A stretch of DNA of 64,000 nt from Limnoperna fortunei (taxonomy: Eukaryota > Mollusca > Bivalvia > Mytilida > Modiolidae): NCBI GenBank assembly GCA_944474755.1, contig OX104122.1, positions 16,812,641 through 16,876,640 on the forward strand, in the 5' to 3' direction. Shown one piece after another: positions 36,765 to 48,949 of this stretch. The translations under genes and the position numbers were made by a program. Within the stretch, counting starts at the first letter, position 1. Each line of letters opens with the position of its first letter. Below the pieces are notes generated by a model. It had not been told where the DNA came from and made no database searches. It was given only the letters and a program-made list of their open reading frames with translations.

Positions 36765-38400
36765 ACAAAGGTATTTAGTCGTCTACTGTGGATCACAAGT
36801 GTGTCCACACGGAGGTTAAGGTATTTAGCCGTCTACTGTGGATCACCCGTGTGTCCACACGGAGGTTAACGTATTTAGCCGTCTACTGTGGATCACCCGT
36901 GTGTCCACATCGAGGTTATTAGTAAGATATTTGGTCGTCTACTGTGGATCACATGCGTGTCCACACCGAGGTTTTTAGTTAAGGTATTTATTTATTCGTC
37001 TACTGTGGATCACCCGTGTGTCCACACCGAGGTTGTTAGTTAGTCGTCTACTGTGGATCACCCGTGTGTCCACATGGAAGTTGTTAGTTAAGGTATTTAG
37101 TCGTCTACGGTGGATCACCTGTGTGTCCACACCGAGGTTGTTAGTTAAGGTATTTAGTCGTCTACTGTGAATCACCCGTGTGTCCACACCGACGTTGTTA
37201 GTTAAGGTATTTAGTCGTCTACTGTGGATCACCCGTGTGTCCACACCGAGGTTGTTAGTTAGTCGTCTACTATGGATCACCCGTGTGTCCACACCGACGT
37301 TGTTAGTTAAGGTATTTAGTCGTCTACTGTGGATCACCCGTGTGTCCACACCGAGGTTGTTAGTTAAGGTATTTAGTCGTCTACTGTGAATCACCCGTGT
37401 GTCCACACCGACGTTGTTAGTTAAGGTATTTAGTCGTCTACTGTGAATCACCCGTGTGTCCACACCGAGGCTAAGGTATTTAGTCGTCTACTGTGGATCA
37501 CCCGTGTGTCCACTCCGAGGTTGTTAGTTAAGGTATTTAGTCGTCTACTGTGGATCACCCGTGTGTCCACACAGAGGTTGTTAGTCGTCTACTATGGATC
37601 ACCCGTGTGTCCACACCGACGTTGTTAGTTAAGGTATTTAGTCGTCTACTGTGGATCACCCGTGTGTCCACTCCGAGGTTGTTAGTTAAGGTACTTTTAG
37701 TCGTCTACTGTGGATCACTCGTGTGTCCACACTGAGGTTGTTAGTTAAGGTATTTAGTCGTCTGCTGTGGATCACCCGTGTGTCCACATTGAGGTTGTTA
37801 GTTGGGGTATTTAGTCGTCTACTGTGGATCACCCGTGTGTCCACACCGGACTGTTAGTTGAGGTATTTAGTCGTCTACTGTGGATCACCCGTGTGTCCAC
37901 ACTGAGGTTGTTAGTTAAGGTATTTAGTCGTCTACTGTGGATCACCTGTGTGTCCACACCGAGGTTGTTAGTTGAGGTATTTAGTCGTCTACTGTGGATC
38001 ACCCGTGTGTCCACACTGAGGTTGTTAGTTAAGGTATTTAGTCGTCTACTGTGGATCACCTGTGTGTCAACACCGAGGTTGTTAGTTAAGGTATTTAGTC
38101 GTCTACTGTCGATCACCCGTGTGTCCACACAGAGGTTGTTAGTTAAGGTATTTAGTCGTCTACTGTGGATCACCCGTGTGTCCACACTGAGGTTGTTAGT
38201 TAAGGTATTTAGTCGTCTGCTGTGGATCACCCGTGTGTCGACACTGAGGTTGTTAGTTAAGGTATTTAGTCGTCTACTGTGGATCACCCGTGTGTCCACA
38301 CTGAGGTTGTTAGTTAAGGTATTTAGTCGTCTATTGTGGATCACCCGTGTGTCCACACTGAGGTTGTTAGTTAAGGTATTTAGTCGTCTGCTGTGGAGGG
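36765..38400. repeat. 57-bp minisatellite, ~29 copies
   Basis: The unit is about 57 bp: GTATTTAGTCGTCTACTGTG, GATCACCCGTGTGTCCACAC, CGAGGTTGTTAGTTAAG. Some copies lose about 17 bp (GTTAGTTAGTCGTC junctions at 37037, 37262 and 37583). The unit shares TCGTCTACTxTxGATCAC and a following TGTC..AC..GA.GTTG pattern with the tRNA-like head of the SINE at 59.5 kb. A period divisible by three leaves open frames on both strands, 205 codons forward and 175 reverse, which are not genes. Confidence 0.95.
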
Positions 38401-38449
38401 ATCGTCAGTGGGTCAACACAGATGTAGTACTTCGACTATAAATTTAGAC

Positions 38450-38887
38450 ACTCTCACTGCTAAATATTAACTGGATACAACGATATTTCTGTAAACTGCG
38501 AAAGCGGTAAATAATCGTATTCAAAGAAAGAAACAAAAAATAACAAATAAATGTTTTGAGTTACGTCATATTGAATTATTATTTGTTATGGTAGATCTTG
38601 CTATATTAAAAGTAAAGTGAAGTTATGTTTGTTACACATTTGACAGGTTGTCACGTGTTTACTGCTATATGAGATCTTAGGTTCTGTCTGCTTTAAATTG
38701 GATATTGTAACAATCTACTTCCTTAGCGTTTAGTGCGGTTTGATAGTAGTTTCAAAGAATATATTCAACTTTGCTTTGGGTTGCATCACCCACTAAAATC
38801 TATGCTCTGTTAGTTTAAATGGCTGCAATAGCGATTTACGTTTTCTTGACATATACTAGAATAATATATATTTTTCTGTTAAATTAG
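38450..38887. other. Intronic sequence before the 38888 exon
   Basis: No repeat. The last 40 bases are TA- and T-rich (TATATATTTTTCTGTTAAATTAG) and form a plausible branch/polypyrimidine region ending at the acceptor AG at 38886-38887. Confidence 0.55.
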
Positions 38888-39790
38888 GTGGCGAGAAAAG
38901 CAGAATTCCATTTAAAAAAGCAATCAAATTCGTACGCGCAAAAATATAAACAGGAAAAACAGAGACGGAAGCGTTCAAAGGAAAAACAAACAAAAAGACT
39001 TTTTGGTTCTGAAGAGGATTTAGTAAAAACCGGAAGTGAAGATGAAGAGGAATTAAACTTCGAAAAACAATTAGAACTTGCTAGAAAGGCCAGACCAAAA
39101 AGGGCGGAACGAGGAAAGCATTTACAGAACGAAGAATTAGTAAATTCTAAAGAAAAACAAAATTATAAAACTCATAACAAAGAAAATAAAGAAGATAAAT
39201 ATGGAACTCAAAATCGGACTGATAACGAAGCTCATTCATATAAAAGTTCATTTTCACCGACATCTAATAAATCTTCTCCATTGAACCGTATTGCAAATCA
39301 ACCACTAATTTATCCGTCAAGTGCCAAATCTGGAGAAATTCACTTCTCGCCGAAATTCTTTGATATGTACCTTGTTCAAGAAAATGAAGATTTAAACAAA
39401 GACCAAACAACAATTCAAAACCGGACATTTGAAATTCCCAGTGATACTTTCAGCAATGATCTGGACGCCAGAAGTAAAAGAACTTCAATATTAAATCGTG
39501 CTGAAAAATTAATAGAACACATATCCAGAAGTGATCGGTATTCAAGTGACGACGACTATAGAACGGCCAAACAAAAGCGAAAAAAGCGGATTAAACATCA
39601 AACTAAAGATAAATATTTACAAAACGGACAGAATTCTTTTTCCAGCGACGATGAACAGTATGTTCTTGTAAAAACATCTGTATCACCAGAACCGACAACA
39701 ACACAGAGTAATGACGTAGATAGCGACTTTCCAAGGTTCGTTCAACCAGTAGGCCAAAAGCTGAATAAATCTGTCCAATCAACTAAAAAG
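38888..39790 (+). CDS. Internal exon, 301 codons, basic disordered region of the DCX gene
   Basis: An open reading frame of 903 nt lies between an acceptor (TTAAATTAG, 38887) and a donor (AAAAAG then GTAAGA, 39791). Both borders are phase 0. An in-frame TAG sits at the acceptor and no ATG begins the frame, so it must be spliced from an upstream start; 28262-28309 is a candidate. The peptide is charged and low in hydrophobics: KQEKQRRKRSKEKQTKRLF near residue 25, acidic SEDEEEL near 50, two Ser-rich acidic patches (SSDDDY, SSDDEQY) and a KQKRKKRIK cluster that could act as a nuclear or microtubule-contacting basic patch. No named domain is seen. Codon-like, non-repetitive sequence and good splice sites support it; its link to the DCX exon is inferred from phase, strand and order. 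Confidence 0.7.
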
Positions 39791-40140
39791 GTAAGAAAAG
39801 TATTAGATATGGTAGATAGGGTATGAGACTTACCCACAGGAAAATCTCAAATACAAAAACAAAATTACTTCAATCATACTTTCCCTGTCAGCTAGCCACC
39901 TTACAAATTATTTTCTCTTAGTTTAAATATATTTTTATTTGTAATAGAACAAAATGGATTTGACACAAGTAAATTCATACTTACAGAGTCCTCTCCTCAA
40001 TACAATAATAGACATTATAATGAAATATATAATAATAAGGTACAAGATCTCGTGCATTTTAAATGAAAAAGATTTAAAAAAAAACAAATTTACGAGCTAC
40101 ACGCAAATAATAAAACAAAAATAGAAGTATACAAAATGGT

Positions 40141-41690
40141 TAAATTTCCCTTACTGTCAGCTAGCCACCTTACAGATTACTTTCCCTTACTGTCAGCTAG
40201 CCACCTTACAGATTACTTTCCCTTACTGTCAGCTAGCCACCCTACAGATTACTTTCCTTTACTGTCAGCTAGCCACTTTACAGATTACTTTCCTTTACTG
40301 TCAGCTAGCCACCCTACAGATTACTTTCCCTTACTGTCCGCTAGCTACTCTACAGATTACTTTCCCTTACTGTCCGCTAGCCACTTTACAGATTACTTTC
40401 CTTTACTGTCAGCTAGCCACCTTACAGATTACTTTCCCTTACTGTCAGCTAGCCACCCTACAGATTACTTTCCCTTACTGTCCGCTAGCCACTTTACAGA
40501 TTACTTTCCTTTACTGTCAGCTAGCCACCCTACAGATTACTTTCCCTTACTGTCCGCTAGCCACTTTACAGATTACTTTCCTTTACTGTCAGCTAGCCAC
40601 CATACAGATTACTTTCCCTTACTGTCAGCTAGCCACCCTACAGATTACTTTCCCTTACTGTCAGCTAGCCACCTTACAGATTACTTTCCCTTACTGTCAG
40701 CTAGCCACCTTACAGATTACTTTCCCTTACTGTCAGCTAGCCACCCTACAGATTACTTTCCCTTACTGTCCGCTAGCTACTCTACAGATTACTTTCCCTT
40801 ACTGTCCGCTAGCCACTTTACAGATTACTTTCCTTTACTGTCAGCTAGCCACCTTACAGATTACTTTCCCTTACTGTCAGCTAGCCACCCTACAGATTAC
40901 TTTCCCTTACTGTCCGCTAGCCACTTTACAGATTACTTTCCTTTACTGTCAGCTAGCCACCCTACAGATTACTTTCCCTTACTGTCAGCTAGCCACCCAA
41001 CAGATTACTTTCCCTTACTGTCAGCTAGCCACCTTACAGATTACTTTCCCTTACTGTCAGCTAGCCACCCTACAGATTACTTTCCCTTACTGTCAGCTAG
41101 CCATCCTACAGATTACTTTCCCTTACTGTCAGCTAGCCACCCTACAGATTACTTTCCTTTACTGTCAGCTAGCCACTTTACAGATTACTTTCCCTTACTG
41201 TCAGCTAGCCACCCTACAGATTACTTTCCTTTACTGTCAGCTAGCCACTTTACAGATTACTTTCCCTTACTGTCAGCTAGCCACCCTACAGATTACTTTC
41301 CCTTACTGTCAGCTAGCCACCCTACAGATTACTTTCCCTTACTGTCAGCTAGCCACCCTACAGATTACTTTCCCTTACTGTCAGCTAGCCACTTTACAGA
41401 TTACTTTCCCTTACTGTCCGCTAGCCACCCTACAGATTACTTTCCTTTACTGTCAGCTAGCCACCCTACAGATTACTTTCCCTTACTGTCAGCTAGCCAC
41501 CTTACAGATTACTTTCCTTTACTGTCAGCTAGCCACCTTACAGATTACTTTCCCTTACTGTCAGCTAGCCACCCTACAGATTACTTTCCTTTACTGTCAG
41601 CTAGCCACCCTACAGATTACTTTCCCTTACTGTCAGCTAGCTACCATAAAAGTTACTTTCTCTTACAGTTATCTAGCTAGCGTACATATA
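40141..41690. repeat. 36-bp minisatellite, ~42 copies
   Basis: The unit is CCCTTACTGTCAGCTAGCC then ACCCTACAGATTACTTT. Variants (CCTTACAG, CTTTACAG, CGCTAGCTACTC) recur in order; a block that includes the rare GCTACTC copy appears twice (40338 and 40770), a duplication of about 430 bp, or 12 units. Flanking decayed copies lie at 39885 and 41700. The 12-codon period leaves one plus-strand frame open for 514 codons (DYFPLLSASHPT repeats). It has neither splice context nor signal peptide and is taken as an artefact. Confidence 0.95.
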
Positions 41691-42055
41691 AATGGTCCCT
41701 TACTCTCAGCTAGCCACCGTACATGTTACTTTTCAGTAGTAGAGTCAGCGCTATTAGGCCAAAACGCCCCATCGTCAAAATGCCCCAAAGATTTAAAAAG
41801 AAAAATGTTTTTACGACTTGTCTCAGATTTGAATGATGTTTGTAACATACCGATTTTTAAGGAAGTCTTTGTTGAGGATGTGAGTTGTGTATTCTTTGTA
41901 GAAGTACTCATATGTCCACATTGATACGTCAGGCGGAAAATCTTCCCATTACATGTCATCAAGATTAACCCTTTAATATTAATATTATCCAATGAAACAT
42001 TTGAGCAACCCCAACCCAACACGAAAACACCCTAGCGTTTCAGAAGTATATTATA

Positions 42056-42229
42056 CAATTATTTAATTCTTAGTCAGGCAATAGACCAGAATATTGTACC
42101 CAAGGTATTGGGTACAACTCTGTTATGTTGCCCGAAGCCAACGGCTGAGGGCAATAGATCACTAAGCTGTTCCCAGTACTGAGGGATACATACTTCTGGT
42201 CTATTTCCTGACTATCCAATAAATAACTG
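42056..42229. mobile_element. MITE with ~45-bp inverted ends
   Basis: The left end CAATTATTTAATTCTTAGTC and AGGCAATAGACCAGAA is mirrored by CTTCTGGTCTATTTCCTGAC and TATCCAATAAATAACTG at the right. The centre holds GTACCCAAGGTATTGGGTAC, itself a palindrome, and GTTGCCCGAAGCC. It has no coding capacity. The exact ends and target duplication are not certain. Confidence 0.72.
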
Positions 42230-42809
42230 TTTTATTAACTAATCTATATGAATATGCATAGAACTTAAGAGAGACACTGAAATATGATGATACTAATTGT
42301 CTAGATACTTAAGGAATATTATATAGATGTCACAGAGCGCTAAAATAGACAACAATTTTGATCTCAACTTGTACCATCAATATTATTGTCTAATTTATTC
42401 AACTGTCTCCAAAAGTGATGAAAAACATACATAATAAAATATGTGCATATCTCTTACTAACACAGTATGCAGAAACAATTCTCTGGGTTTGTACTCTGGG
42501 AATTCTTGTTGTCTAAAATTTTTTGGACGGCAGAAAAGCACCTTCCATTTTTGTTTATAGCGTCTGCAATTTTTTGCTAGGCACAAATAATTTTTTTAAA
42601 TTCCTCAGAATAGTCATGAAAAGACTTTTGAATAGCTTGGAATATCTATGACCTTTATTTGTCTAATCAGAATAGAGGTGAAAGGTTAATAGGCAATATA
42701 ACGACAGTCTATACTATACCAGGAAATAGAACAATTGGGTGTTGTAAAGGTATAAACTAATACATATCTTATAAAATGAAAATTACTTATAGTCATGTCA
42801 GTGTAAAAG

Positions 42810-44050
42810 TTCATCAGGGTCATATGTCGTCCTAACGTCTAATCAAGTGTCGTATGTCAAATAGTAACATTTAATCAAGTACCATATGTCGTAGTAACAG
42901 TTAATCAAGCGTCTGATGTAAGTCAATCGTCGTATGTCGCTTTAACAGTTAATCAAGTGTTGAATGCCGTGGCAACAGCTAATCAAGTGTTATATGTCAT
43001 ATAGTAACAGTTAATCAAGTGCCAAATGTCACAGTAACAGTTAACCAAGTGCCATATGTCAAAGTAACAGTTAATCATGTTTCATATGTCAAAGTAACAG
43101 TTAATCAAGTGCCATATGTCATATTAACAGTTAATCAAGTGCCATATGTCATAGTAACAGTTTGTCATATGTCAAAGTAACAGTAAATCAGGTGCCAAAT
43201 GTCACAGTAACAGTTAACCAAGTGCCATATGTCAAAGTAACAGTTAATCATGTGTCATATGTCAAAGTAACAGTTAATCAAGTGCCATATGTCATATTAA
43301 CAGTTAATCAAGTGCCATATGTCATAGTAACAGTTTGTCATATGTCAAAGTAACAGTAAATCAGGTGCCAAATGTCACAGTAACAGTTAACCAAGTGCCA
43401 TATGTCATATTGACAGTTAATCAAGTGCCATATGTCATAGTAACAGTTTGTCATATGTCAAAGTAACAGTTAATCAGGTGCCAAATGTCACAGTAACAGT
43501 TAACCAAGTGCCATATGTCAAAGTAACAGTTAATCATGTGCCATATGTCAAAGTAACAGTTAACCAAGTGCCATATGTCATATTAACAGTTAATCAAGTG
43601 CCATATGTCATAGTAACAGTTAATCAAGTGCCATATGTCATAGTAACCGTTAATCAAGTGCCATATGTCATAGTAACAGTTAATCAAGTGCCATATGTCA
43701 CAGGAACAGTTAATCAAGTGCCATATGTCATAGCAACAGTTAATCAAGTGTCATATGTCACAGTAACAGTTAATCAAGTGTCATATGTCAAAGTAACAGT
43801 CAATCAAGTGCCATATGTCACAGTAACGGTTAATCAAGTGTCATATGTCATAGTAACAGTTAATCAAGTGCCATATGTCACAGGAACAGTTAATCAAGTG
43901 CCATATGTCATAGTAACAGTTAATCAATCGTCTGATGTAAGTCAATCGTCGTATGTCGCTTTAACAGTTAATCTAGTGTGGAATGTCGTGGCAACAAGTG
44001 TCGTAGTCCATTATAATAGATAATCAAGATCATATATCAATGAAACAGTT
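42810..44050. repeat. 30-bp minisatellite, ~36 copies
   Basis: The unit is GTTAATCAAGTGCCATATGT then CATAGTAACA. A roughly 176-bp block beginning at the CAGTTTGTCATATGTCAAAG junction recurs at 43157, 43331 and 43445, showing duplication on a larger scale. Both edges are degenerate and share the same rare words (CGTCTGATGTAAGTCAATCG at about 42910 and 43929). The plus-strand frame of 191 codons with VTVNQVPYVI repeats is a by-product. Confidence 0.94.
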
Positions 44051-44427
44051 AATTAAGTGTCACGGTAACCGTTAATTAATTTCGTTCTTATTTTGTATTT
44101 GACCTTTAACAACAATGAACTGTCGGAGATGAATACCATATCTTTTTTTTGTCGTTAAGATGAAAATATTACTTTAAGAAACAAATATTTATCTCCATAC
44201 TATAGATGTACTCAAAATAATACGAAAATAGGAGCCTTGATGTCGTACTGTAATGTTGAAGTTTATAAAAGATTGTCATTTTTCATTAGAAAAGTTACTT
44301 CTCTTGTCTAAATAGTGTTGTTAATTTTAATATTGTCTTTGATACTGTTATACTCATAAATTGCTTTCATAATGCTTTCATTAATTCACCGTATGTTCAT
44401 TCTGTATACGTTTATTGTACAAATGCT

Positions 44428-44615
44428 ATGTTAAATGACCTTACATATGTTATGTTAAATGACCTTACATATGCTATGTTAAATGACCTTACATATGTTA
44501 TGTTAAATGACCTTACATATGTTATGTTAAATGACCTAACATATGTTATGTTAAATGACCTTACATATGTTATGTTAAATGACCTTACATATGTTATGTT
44601 AAATGACCTCGTGTA
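44428..44615. repeat. 24-bp minisatellite, 8 copies
   Basis: The unit is ATGTTAAATGACCTTACATA then TGTT, eight copies with two or three substitutions in all. Frames are open on both strands because 24 is divisible by three. Confidence 0.96.
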
Positions 44616-44689
44616 ACACATATATATCACAATGGTCACATGAACGGCCACTGATACATATTATACACTGCTGTTACTAACGGAATCCA

Positions 44690-45520
44690 GAGACCATGTC
44701 TCAGGACTATGACATGTCATAAGACCATCTTGGGACAAATCTGTGTCCTAAGTTAAGTCAACGAATTTACGACATGTCCTATTTATAGTTCTGGCTTTAG
44801 GACAACAAATTAGGTGTCCTAAAATGGTGTTAGGATGGTCATTATTTTAATTTTTTGCAATCTTTATATTTTTTTCTTTTTAATATTACATTAGAAAGTT
44901 CTAAATAGCACCGACTTTTGCTTTTATACCTCTTCTAACAAAATCTGAAGCTCCGTTTCCGTAAAATTTGTACTTCTTTTCTTATTCATTATAATAAATC
45001 GTTTCACCAGTTGAATGTTGGTCTTATTTATATACAAATAGTAAGGTTACAGTACGAAATCAACCTTTGCACCATCCAAAAAAAAAAGAGTTTGTCAAAC
45101 TGGTTTGGATCAATTATAAAATTACTCCAAATAAACCAGATTAAAAGTCAATATAAACGAGATATTTAATGTTTAAACTTCTACCAATTTTAATATTTCA
45201 CATATAATATATATATAAATATGTATTTATTTATTGATAAATAAAAAAATTGATTTACTTTTAAAAATTGCAGTCCACATTCAAGTTTGGTTGACTTTAT
45301 AAATTTCTGAAGTAATTTCTTAGGATAATATTAAGACAGAGTTGTGACATCGTTGCTATGATGGTTTTATGATTCCTTCGGTGTGAGTTCTAAGACACGT
45401 CCCGAGACGGTCCTTAGCCTTCGGTGTGAGTTCTAAGACACGTCCCGAAACGGTCATTAGTCGGTCCTAAATTTTTCCCTAAGACATATTTTAGGATAGT
45501 TTCGAAAACGTGGCTCTAGA
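44690..45520. repeat. Dispersed element with CTAAGACA/GTCTTAGG words
   Basis: Both ends are rich in related words (AGGACTATGACATGTC, GTGTCCTAAGTTAAG at left; GTTCTAAGACACGTCCCGA, CGGTCCTAAATTTTTCCC at right) in inverse sense, suggesting a decayed fold-back element. Near the right end a 46-bp unit with CCTTCGGTGTGAGTTCTAAG occurs twice (45376 and 45419). The middle is plain AT-rich sequence. Confidence 0.45.
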
Positions 45521-46279
45521 ACTTAATATATTTCTACTGCAAATAAAATAACAAATGTATTATCGATCTTAAATTTGTTGGTTTATATATAGTTGTCAGT
45601 AATAATAATTTATCTACGAAATAAAATGGTATACACGTGACAAAAACATGTACATCTTATGTTATAGATATAACATCATTAAATGCTTACTTTCATTTAT
45701 TTATTTCATTTATTTTTTTTAATTATTTTGTTATATCATATGTACATATATGTTGTGAAAGACACTTCTATAACAAATATTTTAGAAAGTATATATGTAC
45801 CTGTTAATTATAAAAGTACAAACCAAATAAATATTTAAATGTTTATCTCAGTGATGCATTTCAAAGACATCTTAATTCCCATATAAACATTACCTGAACA
45901 CACCTGGTAGCTAACAATATATTTACTCTTCTTGTTTGCTTGCATTGTTATCAACTCAGTAAGGGAACTTCATACATTGTACCATATAACAAAAATGGTT
46001 TACTTGCCAATCAACCAAAAATAAATAAACATCTGTAAACTTTCTGTTTTTATTAATAGTCACCTCGGATGTTAGTTTTTCGGTGTAGACTTTCTTCTAT
46101 GGTCATAAAGAGTTTACGTTATTGTTCCTCAAACTCTGCACTAAATGCCGGAAGTCGATTGTAAATTTACCAAAGTATAAAATTTCGTTTTTCTCTGTAA
46201 TGTTTGTCTTATATTAAATTAACTGTCATGAAAAGTTGAGAACATTTAAACAGTAAGCGTTGAACAATCTTTGTGGTGT
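45521..46279. other. Non-coding region upstream of the 46316 exon
   Basis: AT-rich and without recognised repeats. It would contain the promoter and 5' leader of the 46316 start exon. I see no unambiguous TATA or initiator, and the transcription start cannot be placed from sequence alone. Confidence 0.45.
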
Positions 46280-46297
46280 ATGTATAGTAAAATGTGA
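46280..46297 (+). promoter_or_regulatory. Possible uORF ahead of the 46316 start
   Basis: ATG TAT AGT AAA ATG TGA ends 18 nt before the ATG of the long exon. It includes an ATG-TGA start-stop at its end. If the leader extends this far, it would dampen initiation at 46316. The TGA is also the first in-frame stop upstream of the main ATG. This is inference from sequence only. Confidence 0.35.
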
Positions 46298-46315
46298 TCA
46301 TCTAACAACATTGGT

Positions 46316-48826
46316 ATGGGAAAGTATAAAAAAACCGTTCGTTTTGCCCGTGAAAAAAATTCGGACGTAGTTGCAAAGAAAGTGGAAGTAACGGATGTTC
46401 ATGACGTACATAGCGAACACAGTTTGACAGGAAAATCAAATCCCGAAACAGAGCACGGGAACAAGACAGAAACAGTGAAGGTTGACCTCAAAGGATACCC
46501 CGAAACACAGCACGGAAAAAAGACGCTAACAATGAAGGGTAACCTTAAAGGAGACCTCGAAACAGAACACGGAAATGAGACGCAAACAGTGAAGGGTAAC
46601 CTCAAAGGATACCCCGAAACAGAGCACCAAAACAAGACTCGAATTATGAATAATAAAACAGTATTGGATAATATAACGATAAATTCGACTCCGCCCAATG
46701 CGCTGAAACATAAAAAAGAGAGTGAAACGAACTCTGTTACACTAAAGACAGAATCTCCAGAGCAAAAGTTAATTTTATCGTCCAACAAAATTGGTCGGAA
46801 GACAGATAAACGTCAGTTTATTCCAGATGAAATGAAAAGGAATAGAGAAAGAAGATCAAAATACCAACCTGCGGAACATGTGCTCCATAGTGGGGAGTTT
46901 ATGGTTAGGGTGTTACGAGGTGATCCAAACAAAATACGCAAGTTTTTGAAACGCAGAATGGGAATTAAGCAGTTATCTGATAAAAGAAAAACCGACAGAT
47001 TTTCTGAAGACAAACAAGGTATATTCACCGATAGCAGTACAAACAAAAACTCAGAAACAGAAAATAAGACATCATACAGTGATCATAAAACGGAAATGAA
47101 ACCCGACGTCAAAGATAACAGTATGGGAACAGATAAAGCAACTAAAACTGTGAGTAAAGAAATGGAGCGAAAATTGAAAAATAAATCAGGACACGACACA
47201 AATTTGAACAATGGTGAACAAATGAAACCGGATGGTAAATATATGGAAACTAAAACCAAGTCATTAAAATTGATTACAAAGCATAGATACAAGAACAAGC
47301 GAGATGACAAAAATAAAACGAAAGAGGCGGAGGAACAAAAGCCTAGGGAAAATGAAACTGAAGGTAGGAATTTGTCTGGTGTTGATACTGTCTTAGAAAA
47401 GGTACTTTCAGACACAGATAATAAACCAGAATATGGTAAACATATGAAAACAGACAGCAAAAGTATTGAAAATAATACTACGTCATTAAACTTGATTACA
47501 AAAAAAACAAACAACACCAAAAGAGATGACAAGTATAAAACAAATAAAACAAGACAGATGAAGATAAAACCTACGTTCTCAAGTAATGAAACTGAAGGTC
47601 TGAACTCGTCCAGTGTTGATACTGTTATAGAGAAGATACTATCAAAAACAACTAATTACCATAACTCCGATAGACAAGAGGGTAGGCTACTGACCAATAT
47701 ATTACAAGACCCAACAACACCAGCTGTGTACAAAAAACGGATACTGCAGTCACTCAACGAAAAATATTTTAAAAGAATCTCACGAGAGGTCGCAGTAGAA
47801 AGGAATATTAACAGTTTATTTACCGGAGCGGTAAACGCGGACAATAGCATCACAAGACAGTATCAAACGTCAGATACGTCCAATAATGGACAGCACAATA
47901 GCATATCAGGAACGCATCAGACGTTGAATATGTCCAACAACGGACAACACAACAGCATATCAGGAACGCATCAGTCGTTGAATACGTCCAATAATGGACA
48001 ACACAACATCATATCAGGAACGCATCAGTCGTTGAATACGTCCAATAATGGACAACACAACATCATATCAGGAACGAATCAGACGTTGAATACGTCCAAT
48101 AATGGACCGCATATTAGCATATTAGGAATACATCAAACGTTGGATATCCCCAACAACGGACAACTTTGTCAGGACCCAAAATCAGAATCGATAAATAGTG
48201 TCAAGAAGGTAACTAGTGATAATTCATGGATACGAACCCGGACACAATCCGATGTCATTTCGGAAAATACGATTGTTACTCAGGACGATCTATCAGGAAA
48301 TAACAAAAGTGGAAATAATTTTAAAACAAGATTTGGAAATTATGAAAACATAAATCGAAAACAAATGAAGGTTCCGCCAACTTTTAGAAGACCCTCTCAA
48401 TCTATTACAGAAACTTCAAGTATTCAAACAAACTTGGCTATACTTTCGAAAAGCACACAGACACAGACCAATATACTGCGACTAGAAAGAACTTTAAGTT
48501 TGATTACCTCCACGCGAAGTAATACCTTGCATAATAGCGATAGTTTTACTGACATACTGCCACACGAGAAACCTTGGAGCACCGCTAAATATGACACTAA
48601 CACACAATTACGTCACGCTGATTGGACAATTAACCATACCAAAGATATAACTTATGGACACAAACATGTTCCAATAATTAATACATTTGTATCTGACAAC
48701 ACTGGACAGAGAATTAGTCAACCTAAGGCGAATAAAGACAATTTCATAGACCTGACGAGGTACGAAGATCAAGAATCTTCCGGTATACGAAGCTTCAGAC
48801 CCGGTGTGACTTCTACGCTCAAAAAG
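46316..48826 (+). CDS. Alternative first exon, 837 codons, repeat-rich N-terminus
   Basis: The ATG at 46316 is the first in-frame Met after a stop at 46295. The frame runs 2511 nt to AAAAAG with GT at 48827, leaving phase 0; read through, it would stop four codons later. The peptide is basic, Asn/Ser/Thr/Lys-rich and probably disordered. Residues 41-110 hold four 19-residue repeats (GYPETEHGNK type). Residues 303-366 and 374-444 are a diverged duplication (LITK..KRDDK and VDTVLEKVLS / VDTVIEKILS). Residues 521-616 hold five 18-residue repeats (SNNGQHNSISGTHQTLN). Two stretches look more constrained: 163-232 and 455-505. KKTVRF at 5-10 fits the PP1-docking RVxF pattern. No named domain is found. 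The donor and phase suggest splicing to the DCX exon at 63318. It could instead start another gene, but no other plus-strand acceptor exon is seen before 63318. Confidence 0.78.
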
Positions 48827-48949
48827 GTTTGTTTTGTTTGACATTTTGTAACAGCTTGCGTTGTGGATCAAATAATTGTATACCCTTTATGAATGTTTGA
48901 AAAATGCTGTTACTTTAAAATGTAGGTGCAAGCCCCACTCTAATGTATG

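Noticed and set aside
37824..38441. 205-codon plus-strand and 175-codon minus-strand frames
   Set aside because: By-products of a 57-bp repeat whose length is divisible by three; both strands are open and no domain is visible.
43448..44023. 191-codon frame with VTVNQVPYVI repeats
   Set aside because: Runs only through the 30-bp minisatellite, with no exon borders or unique part.
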